DNA of 64,000 nucleotides. Source: Fibrobacterota bacterium. Lineage in GTDB: Bacteria > Fibrobacterota > Chitinivibrionia > Chitinivibrionales > Chitinispirillaceae. The notes under the pieces are model-generated. The model was not told the DNA's origin. It did not search any database and saw nothing but the letters and a program-made list of their open reading frames with translations. Below, piece after piece: positions 45,355 through 55,788 of the stretch (its first letter is position 1; every line of letters begins with the position of its first letter). A program made the translations under genes and the position numbers. Where the stretch lies: the NCBI GenBank assembly GCA_023459055.1, contig JAEWVR010000034.1, positions 4,468 to 68,467 on the forward strand, given 5' to 3'.

Positions 45355-45915
45355 TTGACAGACAAACACCTGCGCCATCCGGTAAAAAATTTTTTCATTA
45401 AAAAGAATATCCAGATTAAAATTATCTGGCAGATCTTTATTACTGTTACTATTGCTGTCATACTCACAACAGCGTTACTGCTTATCCTGTATAATATTAA
45501 AAGCCAGGAGGGCAGCTTCTATTATATGAGTAATGATGTCATGCAGGACCTTGAGCTAAAGAACCTGTTAAGTATCATACTCCCATCAATAGTGATAGTT
45601 GAGATCGTTGCGATTTTTATCGCATTTGGAATCGGTCTGATCTCATCCCGGAAAATTGCAGTGCCAATCTACAAAATAGAGAAATGGGCATCACGCCTCA
45701 GAAACGGGAAACTGAATACGACCCTGATGTTCCGAGAGGAGGATCACCTGACAGAACTGACCACTCAGTGCAACAGCGTTACCGAGTACTACAAGTCGCT
45801 TTTTCAGGAGATCAGCAAGCACTCAACTGCAATAGCCGAAAATCCCAACGATCCTGTAAAAATAAGTCAGGAAGCAGCCAGGTTGCAGAAGATTCTTTCA
45901 AAGATTGAGATGTGA
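45355..45915 (+). CDS. HAMP-domain membrane protein without output domain
   Basis: A 186-residue inner-membrane protein. Two membrane segments (about 22-46 and 74-96) flank a short periplasmic loop, followed by a HAMP linker (SSRKIAVPIYKIEKWASRLRNG, about 98-119, then DHLTELTTQCNSV). A short helix ends the chain, with no kinase, cyclase or methyl-accepting domain. Such proteins may modulate another signalling partner. The start is TTG, preceded by AGGAG about 9 bases upstream. It diverges from guaA. Confidence 0.78.
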   Translation: MTDKHLRHPVKNFFIKKNIQIKIIWQIFITVTIAVILTTALLLILYNIKSQEGSFYYMSNDVMQDLELKNLLSIILPSIVIVEIVAIFIAFGIGLISSRKIAVPIYKIEKWASRLRNGKLNTTLMFREEDHLTELTTQCNSVTEYYKSLFQEISKHSTAIAENPNDPVKISQEAARLQKILSKIEM

Positions 45916-45925
45916 TATAGTTTAA

Positions 45926-46177
45926 TTCGGAACTAAAGGAAATACGAAGTATGTAATAGCTTTGGAAAATGGTGGCTCTCGCGAAGCAATTCTAAATTCA
46001 AGTGGCGAACTAGTTTTAAATCCTACAAATAAAGAAACATACAATTTCATCGATTACAAAACAAATCCAGTCGAACATACGGTTACAGACGTGGAAATAT
46101 GGTTAAAAGTTAGGCTAGGTGGTACAGAGACTGCTTTTGATCGGTATACTGCATTTTTATTTGGTTGGATGAAATAA
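45926..46177 (+). pseudogene. Orphan C-terminal fragment resembling a polymorphic-toxin tip
   Basis: An open frame of 83 residues begins directly after an in-frame stop and has no good start (only a TTG at 45962). The text GTKGNTKYVIALENGGSREA, then LVLNPTNKETYNFIDY and VEHTVTDVEIWLKVR, reads like the last domain of a large polymorphic toxin (Rhs-type) whose body is missing. The match is from memory of the pattern, not a search. An alternative is an intact small gene of unknown function starting at TTG 45962. The next gene, a lipoprotein, starts 10 bp later and might be its immunity partner. Confidence 0.45.
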
Positions 46178-46187
46178 GGAGAAAGAA

Positions 46188-46736
46188 ATGAGATTATTTG
46201 TTTTAATATTTCTAACATGTATTGTTCAGTGCTGTGGAATTATAACAATTGAAGGGTACTCTGTTCTGCATAATCCAGATTACGATGGAAAAGTAATTGA
46301 TTTGAACACAAAATATCGCATTGAAAATGTCATCGTTGATTTAGCAGTTAGTAATAGTAATGGCAAACTAGTCGGGAAAACAAGGCGTGGTCCTTATAAT
46401 ATATCAGTTCTATTTGCAACGTCTGATAATGAGTATACTGTTGCAGAAATCGATTCTATACGATTGATTTCATCATTATCAAAAGATTACAAGTTTGATG
46501 ATTCTATCGTTTTTCCATTACAAGTAAAATTTAAAAATGATAATCGGTTTGAGAATACTGGTAATCGCTACGCACTGGTTTCCTTCCCAACAAGTTTCAA
46601 TTTTAACTTCAATGAAAAAGAAGTAATTACAGTCGAAGTAAAAATTAAGTGTAAGAAGAATGGTTCGATGACTGAAATAAAGACATTTATTTACAAATGT
46701 TTTCCACAAAAACGTAAGTATGGTTCTTTGGTTTGA
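46188..46736 (+). CDS. Lipoprotein of unknown function in the AT-rich island
   Basis: A 182-residue protein with lipoprotein signal MRLFVLIFLTCIVQCCG; cysteines at 15 and 16 make a plausible lipobox. The mature part looks beta-rich and has no motif I recognise. The ATG follows AAGGAG at 5 bases. It lies 10 bp after the toxin-tip fragment, so an immunity role is possible but unproven. Base use is clearly more AT-rich than the flanking housekeeping genes, consistent with transfer. Confidence 0.6.
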   Translation: MRLFVLIFLTCIVQCCGIITIEGYSVLHNPDYDGKVIDLNTKYRIENVIVDLAVSNSNGKLVGKTRRGPYNISVLFATSDNEYTVAEIDSIRLISSLSKDYKFDDSIVFPLQVKFKNDNRFENTGNRYALVSFPTSFNFNFNEKEVITVEVKIKCKKNGSMTEIKTFIYKCFPQKRKYGSLV

Positions 46737-46756
46737 TTTTTATTATCACATTTTAA

Positions 46757-46888
46757 TACTGTTCCCTCACATCACCCGCCGGCTGCGCAGGCATCACGCG
46801 CATTCCGCTGGCAGTACCTGAGGTTGCCCCGTCAGTCACGCTGCTTGCTTTGGTAGGTCTTGCAGCAATGGGGATTATTTGGCAATAA
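46757..46888 (+). pseudogene. GC-rich gene remnant with hydrophobic C-terminus
   Basis: A 43-codon frame, opened by a stop at 46754 and lacking a start, ends SVTLLALVGLAAMGIIWQ and stop. Its GC-rich composition contrasts with the AT-rich sequence on both sides, so it is probably a scrap of a transferred gene. The parent is unknown; a hydrophobic segment near the end of a large secreted or Rhs-like protein is one option. Confidence 0.3.
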
Positions 46889-46934
46889 AATCAGGTTGTA
46901 AGAACGCCTCGTATATCTGGTCAAAAATCGGAAT

Positions 46935-47360
46935 TCATTTTTTAGAAACGACAGGTTTTGGCTTTCGCAATACGTTTAGTGTTATGTAAATTGATATAAT
47001 AAGTATTACAGCTCCTATAATAAACAATGTAAAACCCCATGCATAATAGTACTTTGTTCTATTCAAACAAAATGTTTGTTCATTACCATATTCTGAGATT
47101 TTTTTCTCGAGTTGTTTTAACCGCATTTGGTTTAATGAGTTCGGATCAGTTTTAGATTGTTCTTTCAATTCTAAGTACTGTGTTTCTGCATCTATTTGTT
47201 GATATTTAATTTCAAATCTCTTTAATGTAAACGGTTCCATTCCATTGACAAAAAAGTTAACACTGAACCAGAAAACTATAATGCTGGTACTAAATAACAA
47301 TACTGATAAGTGGTACTTTTTTGGTATGAATGGTAATAGCTCTTCTTTAATAATATCCAT
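46935..47360 (-). CDS. Two-TM membrane protein with coiled coil, unknown function
   Basis: A 141-residue protein with membrane segments at about 19-38 and 107-130, joined by a charged helical stretch likely to form a coiled coil (FEIKYQQIDAETQYLELKEQ, then QLEKKISEYG). The ATG has an excellent ribosome binding site (AGGAGG, 5 bases upstream). No family recognised; it lies in the AT-rich island. Confidence 0.6.
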   Translation of the reverse strand: MDIIKEELLPFIPKKYHLSVLLFSTSIIVFWFSVNFFVNGMEPFTLKRFEIKYQQIDAETQYLELKEQSKTDPNSLNQMRLKQLEKKISEYGNEQTFCLNRTKYYYAWGFTLFIIGAVILIISIYITLNVLRKPKPVVSKK

Positions 47361-47468
47361 GTTACCTCCTAATTAGTTTCTGTGAAGAATAAAAAATGTT
47401 GACAAAAGAGCTACACTTTACTGTTTAATGTTTGATAAAAACTGAACAAAATAAGAAAGGTAGCCCCA

Positions 47469-47663
47469 ATGAGAAGTCGAGTAAGATCACAGCAAAGCTT
47501 TTTTATCAATGTATTCAATCAACCGGCAATTGTTCAGCAGTTTCATGAAAAATATAATAGAATTGATAGGATACTACAAGATAATAGTACGGCGTGCGCA
47601 TGTAATATCAACTACCTAACGAATAGTTCGTTGTTTTGTGATAGTTATCGTGTGTTGTGTTGA
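47469..47663 (+). pseudogene. Possible transposase N-terminal remnant
   Basis: A 64-residue frame with an AAAGG ribosome binding site 8 bases before its ATG. MRSRVRSQQSFFINVFNQPA and FHEKYNRIDRILQDN recall the beginning of some ISNCY-like transposases, but the frame then ends in sequence without similarity. The rest of the region 47361-47885 has no supported gene. The match is weak; it may also be a chance frame. Confidence 0.25.
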
Positions 47664-47885
47664 TAAATGCATCAGGCAGTGGAATGTGATGTAATGTTAT
47701 GTGAAATTGGCTACCTGAAGAGATTCAAAAAGAACTAGCAGACAGCTGAAGATACTGTTTTTACATTTTTCAACATATAATTCTTTCCAGTAGACAACAG
47801 CATTACTAAAAGAAATGCTATTAGGCTGATAATTGGCAGGTGAATACAAGATTGAGTAAGCAAAGTAAATAGGGCAGCAGCACAA

Positions 47886-48113
47886 TCATGCAATATTGTT
47901 AAATTCGTCAATGGTCATTTGAGCCTGTTTTAAAATACTATGCAATGTTCCGTTTGCTAATTCCTTATGCATTGGCACAACACAGCCTATATCACCATTT
48001 GGTGTAGTCTTCTTTAAAACAACATGACTGCCACGTTGTCTGATAACCTCAAAACCTGCTTTTTGTAGTTTTTTTATCGTTTGTTCACCTGATACCCGTT
48101 TTAGTTTAACCAT
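47886..48113 (-). CDS. hicA: HicA-family mRNA interferase toxin
   Basis: A 75-residue HicA/YcfA-type protein with a double-stranded-RNA-binding-like fold. KLQKAGFEVIRQRGSHVVLK carries the catalytic histidine, and PMHKELANGTLHSILKQAQM is the conserved C-terminal half. It would cleave mRNA when free of HicB. The ATG at 48113 follows GAGG by 7 bases; an in-frame TTG at 48125 is less likely. It overlaps the end of the HicB gene by 8 bp. Confidence 0.9.
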   Translation of the reverse strand: MVKLKRVSGEQTIKKLQKAGFEVIRQRGSHVVLKKTTPNGDIGCVVPMHKELANGTLHSILKQAQMTIDEFNNIA

Positions 48114-48315
48114 GAACAGCCTCAAACGTTGTCATAAACGAACGCTTAATTGACGGCATGGGAAATTCTTCCAGGTAAAGCTCCGTAGCTTCTTTTAAAT
48201 TAGCCAGTGCCTCTTCAATTGTGTCACCCTGGCTTGCTGTTCCTACCTCAGGGCATAGGGCAACATATAGATTTTCTTCTTTATGAATTACAGCCGTTAA
48301 AATATCCTTCGCCAT
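48106..48315 (-). CDS. hicB: HicB-family antitoxin
   Basis: A 69-residue protein with the HicB partial RNase H fold: LTAVIHKEENLYVALCPEVG, then ASQGDTIEEALANLKEATEL. It lacks the C-terminal DNA-binding extension of longer HicB proteins. The ATG at 48315 follows GGGAG by 5 bases and is preferred over the ATG at 48327. The antitoxin precedes the toxin and their frames overlap, ensuring coupled expression. Confidence 0.9.
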   Translation of the reverse strand: MAKDILTAVIHKEENLYVALCPEVGTASQGDTIEEALANLKEATELYLEEFPMPSIKRSFMTTFEAVHG

Positions 48316-48666
48316 ACGAACTCCCATTCACTCTTACTCTTGTTCTATTATCCATGCGAAACCGGGTACATTTATACCCCTTATTATTCATAAATAATTA
48401 TATCATTAATATAACATCATCATTAAGTTTTACAAAGTAACATTGAAACGTTACTTAATAAATTCATAGTGATCTTCCAAGTACAAGTGTTTTTTATAAG
48501 AGATGTAATATTCTTTGAATATATATATCAATTGATATATCATCATGTTACCAGAGCAAGACATCTGCGTCGATTAGACCAAATAAAAAAGCACAGTAAA
48601 CTGTGCTTTTTTTATAAGGATCTATTTCTTAACCGCTATGAACTAATACAATATCAGTATCTGCAA
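48316..48666. other. Intergenic region between hicB and dnaJ
   Basis: About 350 AT-rich bases. It holds the hicBA promoter region and the dnaJ terminator (48585-48613). No supported gene. Confidence 0.45.
48585..48613 (-). terminator. Rho-independent terminator after dnaJ
   Basis: AAAAAAGCACAG and CTGTGCTTTTTT form a 12-bp stem with a TAAA loop, flanked by A and T runs, so it can work on both strands. It lies about 55 bp past the dnaJ stop. Confidence 0.85.
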
Positions 48667-49782
48667 CTACATTCCGATCTCTGCAAGTTTCTCAAGTAAC
48701 GCTCTGGCTTCCTTGCTGAGCTTTTCCGGAGTATGAACGTGAACACGTACCATCAGATCACCCTGTTCACGGCCATGCAGTGATGGCAGCCCTTTTCCTT
48801 TGAGACGGAAGATTTTCTCAGACTGAGTTCCTGCCGGAATTTTAAGACTCACCTTTGCGTCAAGCGTCTGTACGGTTTTCTGTGTTCCAAGTGCCGCTTC
48901 CGAAAATGTCATGTCAATTTCACAGGATAGATCGATACCATGGCGTTTAAAAATTTCATGTTCTTTCTCCTGAATCAGCACGATAAGATCTCCGGATGGT
49001 CCACTATTACGTCCGGCATCACCTTTTTCCGGAACGTTAAGATAGTTTCCTTCAGAGACGCCTTTCGGAATGTCAACCTGAACCGTTGTTTCCACTGTTT
49101 CAAGTCCGCTGCCGCTGCAGGTTGGACACATATCGGCAACCACCGCACCCTCACCTCTGCAGACCGGACAGGCACTTTCCTGAATCACCTGACCAAAGAA
49201 CGACTGGGCTACCTGACGCACTCTGCCACTTCCGTTACACTTTGAACAGGTGTTACGTTTACCCGTTTTTGAACCAGAACCTCCACACGCGGTACAACGG
49301 TCTTTTCTCTTTACTTTTAACGTTTTCTTGACACCGGTCGCAATCTCCTCAAGTGTCAATGGCAATCTGATCTGTAAATCATTTCCCCGACTTCCACCCG
49401 AACCACCCCGTCGTCCTCTGCCACCGCCAAAGCCGAAGAGATCGGAAAAAACAGAGTCACCGCCAAAGTCATTCATGAACGCACGAAGAGCATCACTGAT
49501 ATCGAAACCACCGAATCCGCTGAATCCGCCATAACCGCCACCTCCAGCACCAGCCTGCTCAAATGCAGCATGCCCATACTGGTCATACGTAGCGCGTTTT
49601 TTGGGATCTTTGAGAATTTCGTACGCTTCAGTCGCCTCACGAAATTTTTCCTCTGCGGTCTTATCTCCCGGATTCTTGTCGGGATGATATTTAATGGCAA
49701 CTTTTCTGTATGCCTTTTTTATATCATCTTCAGATGCATTTTTTTCGACACCAAGCAATTCGTATAAATCGGTCTTTGCCAT
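48667..49782 (-). CDS. dnaJ: Chaperone protein DnaJ
   Basis: A 371-residue Hsp40 co-chaperone. The J domain has the HPD motif (KYHPDKNPG, about 31-39), followed by a glycine/phenylalanine-rich linker (about 75-125). Four zinc-finger repeats are visible: [27 protein letters not shown] and CPTCSGSGL. It stimulates DnaK; no dnaK gene is in the window. The ATG at 49782 is preferred over a GTG at 49791 because it gives the standard MAKTDLYE start. It lies 12 bp after grpE. Confidence 0.97.
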   Translation of the reverse strand: MAKTDLYELLGVEKNASEDDIKKAYRKVAIKYHPDKNPGDKTAEEKFREATEAYEILKDPKKRATYDQYGHAAFEQAGAGGGGYGGFSGFGGFDISDALRAFMNDFGGDSVFSDLFGFGGGRGRRGGSGGSRGNDLQIRLPLTLEEIATGVKKTLKVKRKDRCTACGGSGSKTGKRNTCSKCNGSGRVRQVAQSFFGQVIQESACPVCRGEGAVVADMCPTCSGSGLETVETTVQVDIPKGVSEGNYLNVPEKGDAGRNSGPSGDLIVLIQEKEHEIFKRHGIDLSCEIDMTFSEAALGTQKTVQTLDAKVSLKIPAGTQSEKIFRLKGKGLPSLHGREQGDLMVRVHVHTPEKLSKEARALLEKLAEIGM

Positions 49783-49794
49783 TTGTACCACCCG

Positions 49795-50457
49795 TTACTT
49801 TGTTTCAGATTTTTCTTCAGAACCATTCTCTTGCGATACCTGAGGTTCGCCACTTGATACAATTACTTTTGCATGGCGAATTACCCTGCTCTTAAGCTTA
49901 TATCCCTTTTCATAAACATCCGCAATGTGATCTGCCGGAACGCCGGCTTTCGGAGCATTCATAAGAGCATCATGAATCTGTGGATCAAAGGGATCTCCTG
50001 ATACCGCATACGACTCAAGTCCGTTTTTGTTAAGCACCGTATCAAACTTGCTAAAGATAAGTTTCATACCCTCAAACAGCGCAGAATAATCACTGCCGGT
50101 ATCACCGCTCTTGATTGCCCGTTCAAAGTTCTCACGGACATCAATCATATCGAGCATTAATTTTTCATTCGCGCTTTCAACCTGACGTTCATACTCACGA
50201 CTTGTTCTCTTTTTGTAATTATCAAATTCAGCCATAAGGCGAATATACCGGTCGTTACCCTCAGTAATCTGCTTCTTAAGATCATCAACCTCTTTCAAAG
50301 CCTTTTCAAAAGGAGCCTCTTCAGAAACCCCTTCCGGTTGTACGGCATCTACATTACCTGCAACTGCAGCATTGGTTTCCGGAGCATTTTCCTTGATTGC
50401 TTCTGCTACCTTTTCCTCTTTTTTATCTGATTCGTGCTTCTTTTTTTCTTTACTCAT
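49795..50457 (-). CDS. grpE: Nucleotide exchange factor GrpE
   Basis: A 220-residue GrpE with a long charged N-terminal extension (about 1-70), a coiled-coil dimer segment (LKKQITEGNDRYIRLMAEFD, then NYKKRTSREYERQ) and a C-terminal beta domain (DPFDPQIHDALMNAPK, DVYEKGYKLKSRVIRHAKVIV). It releases ADP from DnaK. The ATG at 50457 follows AGGAG by 8 bases; an upstream in-frame ATG would add 11 residues. Confidence 0.95.
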   Translation of the reverse strand: MSKEKKKHESDKKEEKVAEAIKENAPETNAAVAGNVDAVQPEGVSEEAPFEKALKEVDDLKKQITEGNDRYIRLMAEFDNYKKRTSREYERQVESANEKLMLDMIDVRENFERAIKSGDTGSDYSALFEGMKLIFSKFDTVLNKNGLESYAVSGDPFDPQIHDALMNAPKAGVPADHIADVYEKGYKLKSRVIRHAKVIVSSGEPQVSQENGSEEKSETK

Positions 50458-50543
50458 ACCTGCTACTCCTGCGCTTATGTGCAGTATCACAACAATTATG
50501 ATTCTGCAATGTGTTTACAAAATAATTTCCTGATTACTACTAA

Positions 50544-51590
50544 TTATGTATTTAATTCACTTAAGACTTTCGCTGTATACTCAACTGCTGATACGAGAAA
50601 CGGATAAGGCATCCGTTTCGGCCCGATAACACCAAGACTTCCATGCATCGTACCGACAGTATAATTTGTCTTTATAATACTGAATGACTGAAGCTGCCCT
50701 TCCTGATTTTCTCCTCCGATCGAAATAAAAACCTTATCATTGTCACCCGTTGTCTCAAACAGATGCATAAGAAGGTTTTTTTCCTCACAGATCTCCATCA
50801 CCGCACCAACTCTGTCCCGGCTGAAAAATTCCGGCTGTAAAAGCACATTGGTTTGTCCCTCTGTAAATACCGAATTAGTTTCATTCTGGTCCATAATTTT
50901 CCTTATTGACGGCACCAGAAGACGGATTATGCCAAGATCAAATTCAGCGACATCTTTAAATCTGGTATCATCCATTGCACACATTTCATCAAGTGTCTTT
51001 CCCCCGCACTTTGATGATATTATGCGACAGGCACATTCAAGGCGTTCAAAAGGAACATCAGTCTGAAACTCAACCATCATAGTCTTTACAAAACCTGAAC
51101 CAAGAGCAACATTAAGCAGATAACGATTATCATTTATTTCGAATATGTAAATATGCTTGAGTACTCCCGAACGAAGTCGTGGTGCAAGCACAACGCCCAG
51201 TTGATTGGTTGTCCGGCTTAAAGCTCTTGTTGCAGTTTCAAGTACAAGGTGCAGATCGGATGAATCGACCGTTACAAGTGAGCTGCGTATTTTACTTTTT
51301 GTATCTGCCGGCAGATCAATGTAGGTCATTAACCTGTCAACATAATACCGATATCCTTTGTCAGTCGGTATGCGTCCAGCGGATGTGTGGGGTTGAACGA
51401 TGAATCCCCGTTCTTCGAGATCACTCATCACATTACGAATTGATGCCGGGGAAAGCTCGAGCCCCCGCTGCCTGGAAATAGATCGGGAACCGGTCGGTGA
51501 TGCACTAAGGATATAATTCCTTACTACAGAATCAAGAACCAGATGCTCTCTCTCGGATAATATATCTTGTTCCATATAATTACTATCCAC
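50544..51590 (-). CDS. hrcA: Heat-inducible transcription repressor HrcA
   Basis: A 348-residue repressor. The N-terminal winged helix (SPTGSRSISRQRGLELSPAS, then IRNVMSDLEERGFIVQPHTS and AGRIPTDKGYRYYVD) is canonical, and the C-terminal GAF-like domain ends GSLGVIGPKRMPYPFLVSAV. It binds CIRCE operators; one lies upstream of groES in this window. The GTG at 51590 may be replaced by the ATG at 51575 (MEQDILSER). No CIRCE is visible just upstream of hrcA itself. Confidence 0.96.
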   Translation of the reverse strand: MDSNYMEQDILSEREHLVLDSVVRNYILSASPTGSRSISRQRGLELSPASIRNVMSDLEERGFIVQPHTSAGRIPTDKGYRYYVDRLMTYIDLPADTKSKIRSSLVTVDSSDLHLVLETATRALSRTTNQLGVVLAPRLRSGVLKHIYIFEINDNRYLLNVALGSGFVKTMMVEFQTDVPFERLECACRIISSKCGGKTLDEMCAMDDTRFKDVAEFDLGIIRLLVPSIRKIMDQNETNSVFTEGQTNVLLQPEFFSRDRVGAVMEICEEKNLLMHLFETTGDNDKVFISIGGENQEGQLQSFSIIKTNYTVGTMHGSLGVIGPKRMPYPFLVSAVEYTAKVLSELNT

Positions 51591-51635
51591 GAACCACTGA
51601 CAATTTCAACACATGCGTGTAACGTTACATTGAAA

Positions 51636-51666
51636 GACACAGCAGTACATCAGGTACTGCTGTGTC
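51636..51666 (-). terminator. Hairpin between groEL and hrcA
   Basis: A perfect 13-bp stem GACACAGCAGTAC with its complement and a 5-base loop. On the minus strand it is followed by only a short T-rich stretch, so it may be a partial terminator, attenuator or RNA-processing site rather than a strong stop. Confidence 0.6.
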
Positions 51667-51724
51667 ATAATTGGTTTACAGAAAGAAAAGAGGTACAGTT
51701 ATCGTACCTCAGGCGTTGTGGATA

Positions 51725-53422
<1,698 letters not shown>

Positions 53423-53451
53423 TTAATAACTATCTTTGTGTTACTTTACTA

Positions 53452-53736
53452 TTAAAGAACTGCGAGGACATCACTTTCTTTCATGATAAGATAATCCTTA
53501 CCATCAATTGCGACTTCAGTACCGGAATACTTTCCATACAGAACTTTATCACCCGTTTTCAGAGTGAGTTCAATTTTCGATCCGTTGTCTGCAACTCTTC
53601 CAGGACCAACAGCTACTACTTCACCCTTCTGCGGTTTCTCTTTGGCCGCATCAGGAATAATGATACCACCGGCAGTCTTCTGTTCTGCCTCAAGTGGAAG
53701 AATAATGATTCTGTCTGCTAAAGGTTTCACGTTCAT
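53452..53736 (-). CDS. groES: Co-chaperonin GroES
   Basis: A 94-residue Hsp10 with [20 protein letters not shown], the mobile loop [20 protein letters not shown] and [20 protein letters not shown]. It caps GroEL. The ATG at 53736 has GGGAGG upstream; a longer frame from 53793 would run into the CIRCE operator and is not used. Confidence 0.97.
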   Translation of the reverse strand: MNVKPLADRIIILPLEAEQKTAGGIIIPDAAKEKPQKGEVVAVGPGRVADNGSKIELTLKTGDKVLYGKYSGTEVAIDGKDYLIMKESDVLAVL

Positions 53737-53786
53737 CTGAACCCTCCCTTCATAAAATGTATTGATGTTACTTTGATAGTAATTTA

Positions 53787-53813
53787 TTAGCACTCATCAC
53801 AAGTGAGTGCTAA
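53787..53813. promoter_or_regulatory. CIRCE operator upstream of groES
   Basis: TTAGCACTC (53787-53795) and GAGTGCTAA (53805-53813) with a 9-bp spacer match the CIRCE consensus exactly, and the arms extend to 15 bp each (53781-53819). HrcA, encoded downstream, is the known ligand. It lies just downstream of the promoter at 53815-53843. Confidence 0.97.
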
Positions 53814-53814
53814 T

Positions 53815-53843
53815 AAATTACCAAACTTTCGCGAACTTGTCAA
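53815..53843 (-). promoter_or_regulatory. Sigma70-type promoter of groES-groEL
   Basis: On the minus strand TTGACA (53838-53843) and TAATTT (53815-53820) are separated by 17 bp, and CIRCE overlaps the expected transcription start, fitting steric repression by HrcA. Confidence 0.75.
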
Positions 53844-53960
53844 TGTTTTTAATGGAATTTTATATATAAAGTATGGTAGAATAGTGAGTTAAGGGGTTAA
53901 ACCAGTGGTTGACCGTTTTTTTGGTAACTATATTTTATTTAAACTGTTGAATGCAGGTCT

Positions 53961-55202
53961 ATGAAACTACCATTAAAACTAAAATTTCTATCGGGTCTCG
54001 GTTTAACCGATTCGCAACAAGCAATTTTATTTATTATCTTTGGCTTATCATTTACCGGGATGCTTGTTACAGTAATACTATACATCCTGCTGCAACCCAG
54101 GGATCCTTATGAAATTGAGCTCAGTCCACCTCCAATCGAGAATACACACCAGCGCAACGTGGTGCGAAATCCAGTAGTACAATTCCGTTCAAAAAATGAA
54201 TCCGGGCTTACTGCACCTGTTACAGAACAGGATATATATGCAAATATGCTTGTCGGACAGCGCTATTTTGACGGTAACGATTATGAAAATGCACTTCCTT
54301 ATATTGAACGGGTAGTAATTCTAAAACCTGACGATCTGCATGCACGTACCATGCTGGCCGAAGCATACCTGCTTAGTGGCAGGTATGAAAAAGCTGAAAA
54401 GACTTATTCTGCCCTTTTGTCTGTTGAGCTGCCGGATTCGCTTACGGGGATTATCTGTGCGCGCAAGGCAATATGTGCATTTTATGAAGGTCGCAGGGAA
54501 GAAAGTTTTTCTGAATTAAGTGAATGTATCGAAAGATTCCCCAACAACGCTGAAGCTTACTGTTTTTTAGGTCAAATTCAGGCAATGCAGGAGATTCCCT
54601 CCCCAAAAGCACTTTACAATTTAAACAAAGCCATTGAACTGGATTCCTCTTATGTTGAAGCCTGGTATCAACTCGCCCGGTATTATATGGAGCTCAAAGA
54701 GTACAGCAAAGCAAGAGAGTACCTGTTAATGGCACTTGATATAAATCCATTACATGGAAAGAGTCAGGCCCGCCTTGGCATGGTATACTATTATCTTGAC
54801 AATTTAGAACTTGCTGAAAAGTCCTACCAAACTGCACTTGCACTTAATCCATCGGATTTTAACACACGGTACAATCTCGGAGAACTTTACTATACCAAAA
54901 ACGACAGCGCAAAAGCGATCCGTGAATTCAAAAAAACGCTCATTTACAATCCCGGCCATGTCGATGCCAATTTCAAACTTGGATTATTACTACTTGCAAA
55001 CGGTATGACAAAAGAAGCCATTCTCCATTTTGAACAGGCTGTTCACAATGATCCCCGCAATGTTCGAATTCTTATCCAGCTTGGGGTGGCATATGAAAAA
55101 CTCGGCAACAGTCAAAAAGCATTATCCATTTATCTGTCAATACTTGATTTTGATGCGCTCAACTCCATAGCATTACAAAAAGTTAAATTTCTGCAGCATT
55201 AA
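53961..55202 (+). CDS. Membrane-anchored TPR protein
   Basis: A 413-residue protein with one N-terminal membrane segment (AILFIIFGLSFTGMLVTVIL, about 21-40), a short linker, and about eight tetratricopeptide repeats from residue 95 to the end (for example YVEAWYQLARYYMELKEYSK and FNTRYNLGELYYTKNDSAKA). The TPR part probably faces the periplasm or cytoplasm depending on topology, which cannot be fixed here. It diverges from groES. Function unknown; it may be an assembly or secretion scaffold. Confidence 0.82.
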   Translation: MKLPLKLKFLSGLGLTDSQQAILFIIFGLSFTGMLVTVILYILLQPRDPYEIELSPPPIENTHQRNVVRNPVVQFRSKNESGLTAPVTEQDIYANMLVGQRYFDGNDYENALPYIERVVILKPDDLHARTMLAEAYLLSGRYEKAEKTYSALLSVELPDSLTGIICARKAICAFYEGRREESFSELSECIERFPNNAEAYCFLGQIQAMQEIPSPKALYNLNKAIELDSSYVEAWYQLARYYMELKEYSKAREYLLMALDINPLHGKSQARLGMVYYYLDNLELAEKSYQTALALNPSDFNTRYNLGELYYTKNDSAKAIREFKKTLIYNPGHVDANFKLGLLLLANGMTKEAILHFEQAVHNDPRNVRILIQLGVAYEKLGNSQKALSIYLSILDFDALNSIALQKVKFLQH

Positions 55203-55443
55203 TCATAAGCATGAACTCATAAAAAACTGCCTGCATCCACTTTTGTAAGGCATTTTTTGCCGCTTTTCCCTGATAAGCATAACTATTTCATGATGTTATA
55301 AAAATTTATCTTGATTTTATATGAAAGTAAATGTATTCTAAAAGAGCTTAGCGTAAAAATCTGTAACTTAAGACCAACTATTAAGTTATGGAATTCTAAA
55401 CAGCCATGTCCTGGAAAGTCAGGAAACTTTATGGAGGATGTGT

Positions 55444-55788
55444 ATGAGTAATGTCACAAAAAAAGATCTTGTTGAGCGTATTTCTGAGCGTACCGGCCTG
55501 ACACAGGTTGATACTAAAATTGTTGTTGAAAGCTTTCTTGATTCAATCTCAAGTGCACTTCAGAAGGGTAGTAATATTGAGATTCGCGGTTTTGGTCGAT
55601 TTAAAGTAAAACAGAAAAAAGCACGTACTGCACGTAATCCGCGTACAAATGAGTATATCGATGTTGAAGCCGGATTTAAACCTGTTTTTGAGGCATCCAA
55701 GGAACTTCGCAAGCGTGTTAACGATGCTGCCGGGTTGACCTTTGTAGGTCCTGTTCAGAGTGCTGTACCAAAAGATGTGCAAGCATAA
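55444..55788 (+). CDS. HU/IHF-family DNA-binding protein
   Basis: A 114-residue histone-like protein. SNVTKKDLVERISERTGLTQ and VESFLDSISSALQKGSNIEI match the helical body, and IRGFGRFKVKQKKARTARNPRTNE the DNA-binding beta arms with the RNP (ARNPRT) tip. It is about 20 residues longer than HU at the C-terminus (after LRKRVNDA). The ATG at 55444 follows GGAGG by 6 bases, unlike the ATG at 55438. Confidence 0.93.
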   Translation: MSNVTKKDLVERISERTGLTQVDTKIVVESFLDSISSALQKGSNIEIRGFGRFKVKQKKARTARNPRTNEYIDVEAGFKPVFEASKELRKRVNDAAGLTFVGPVQSAVPKDVQA

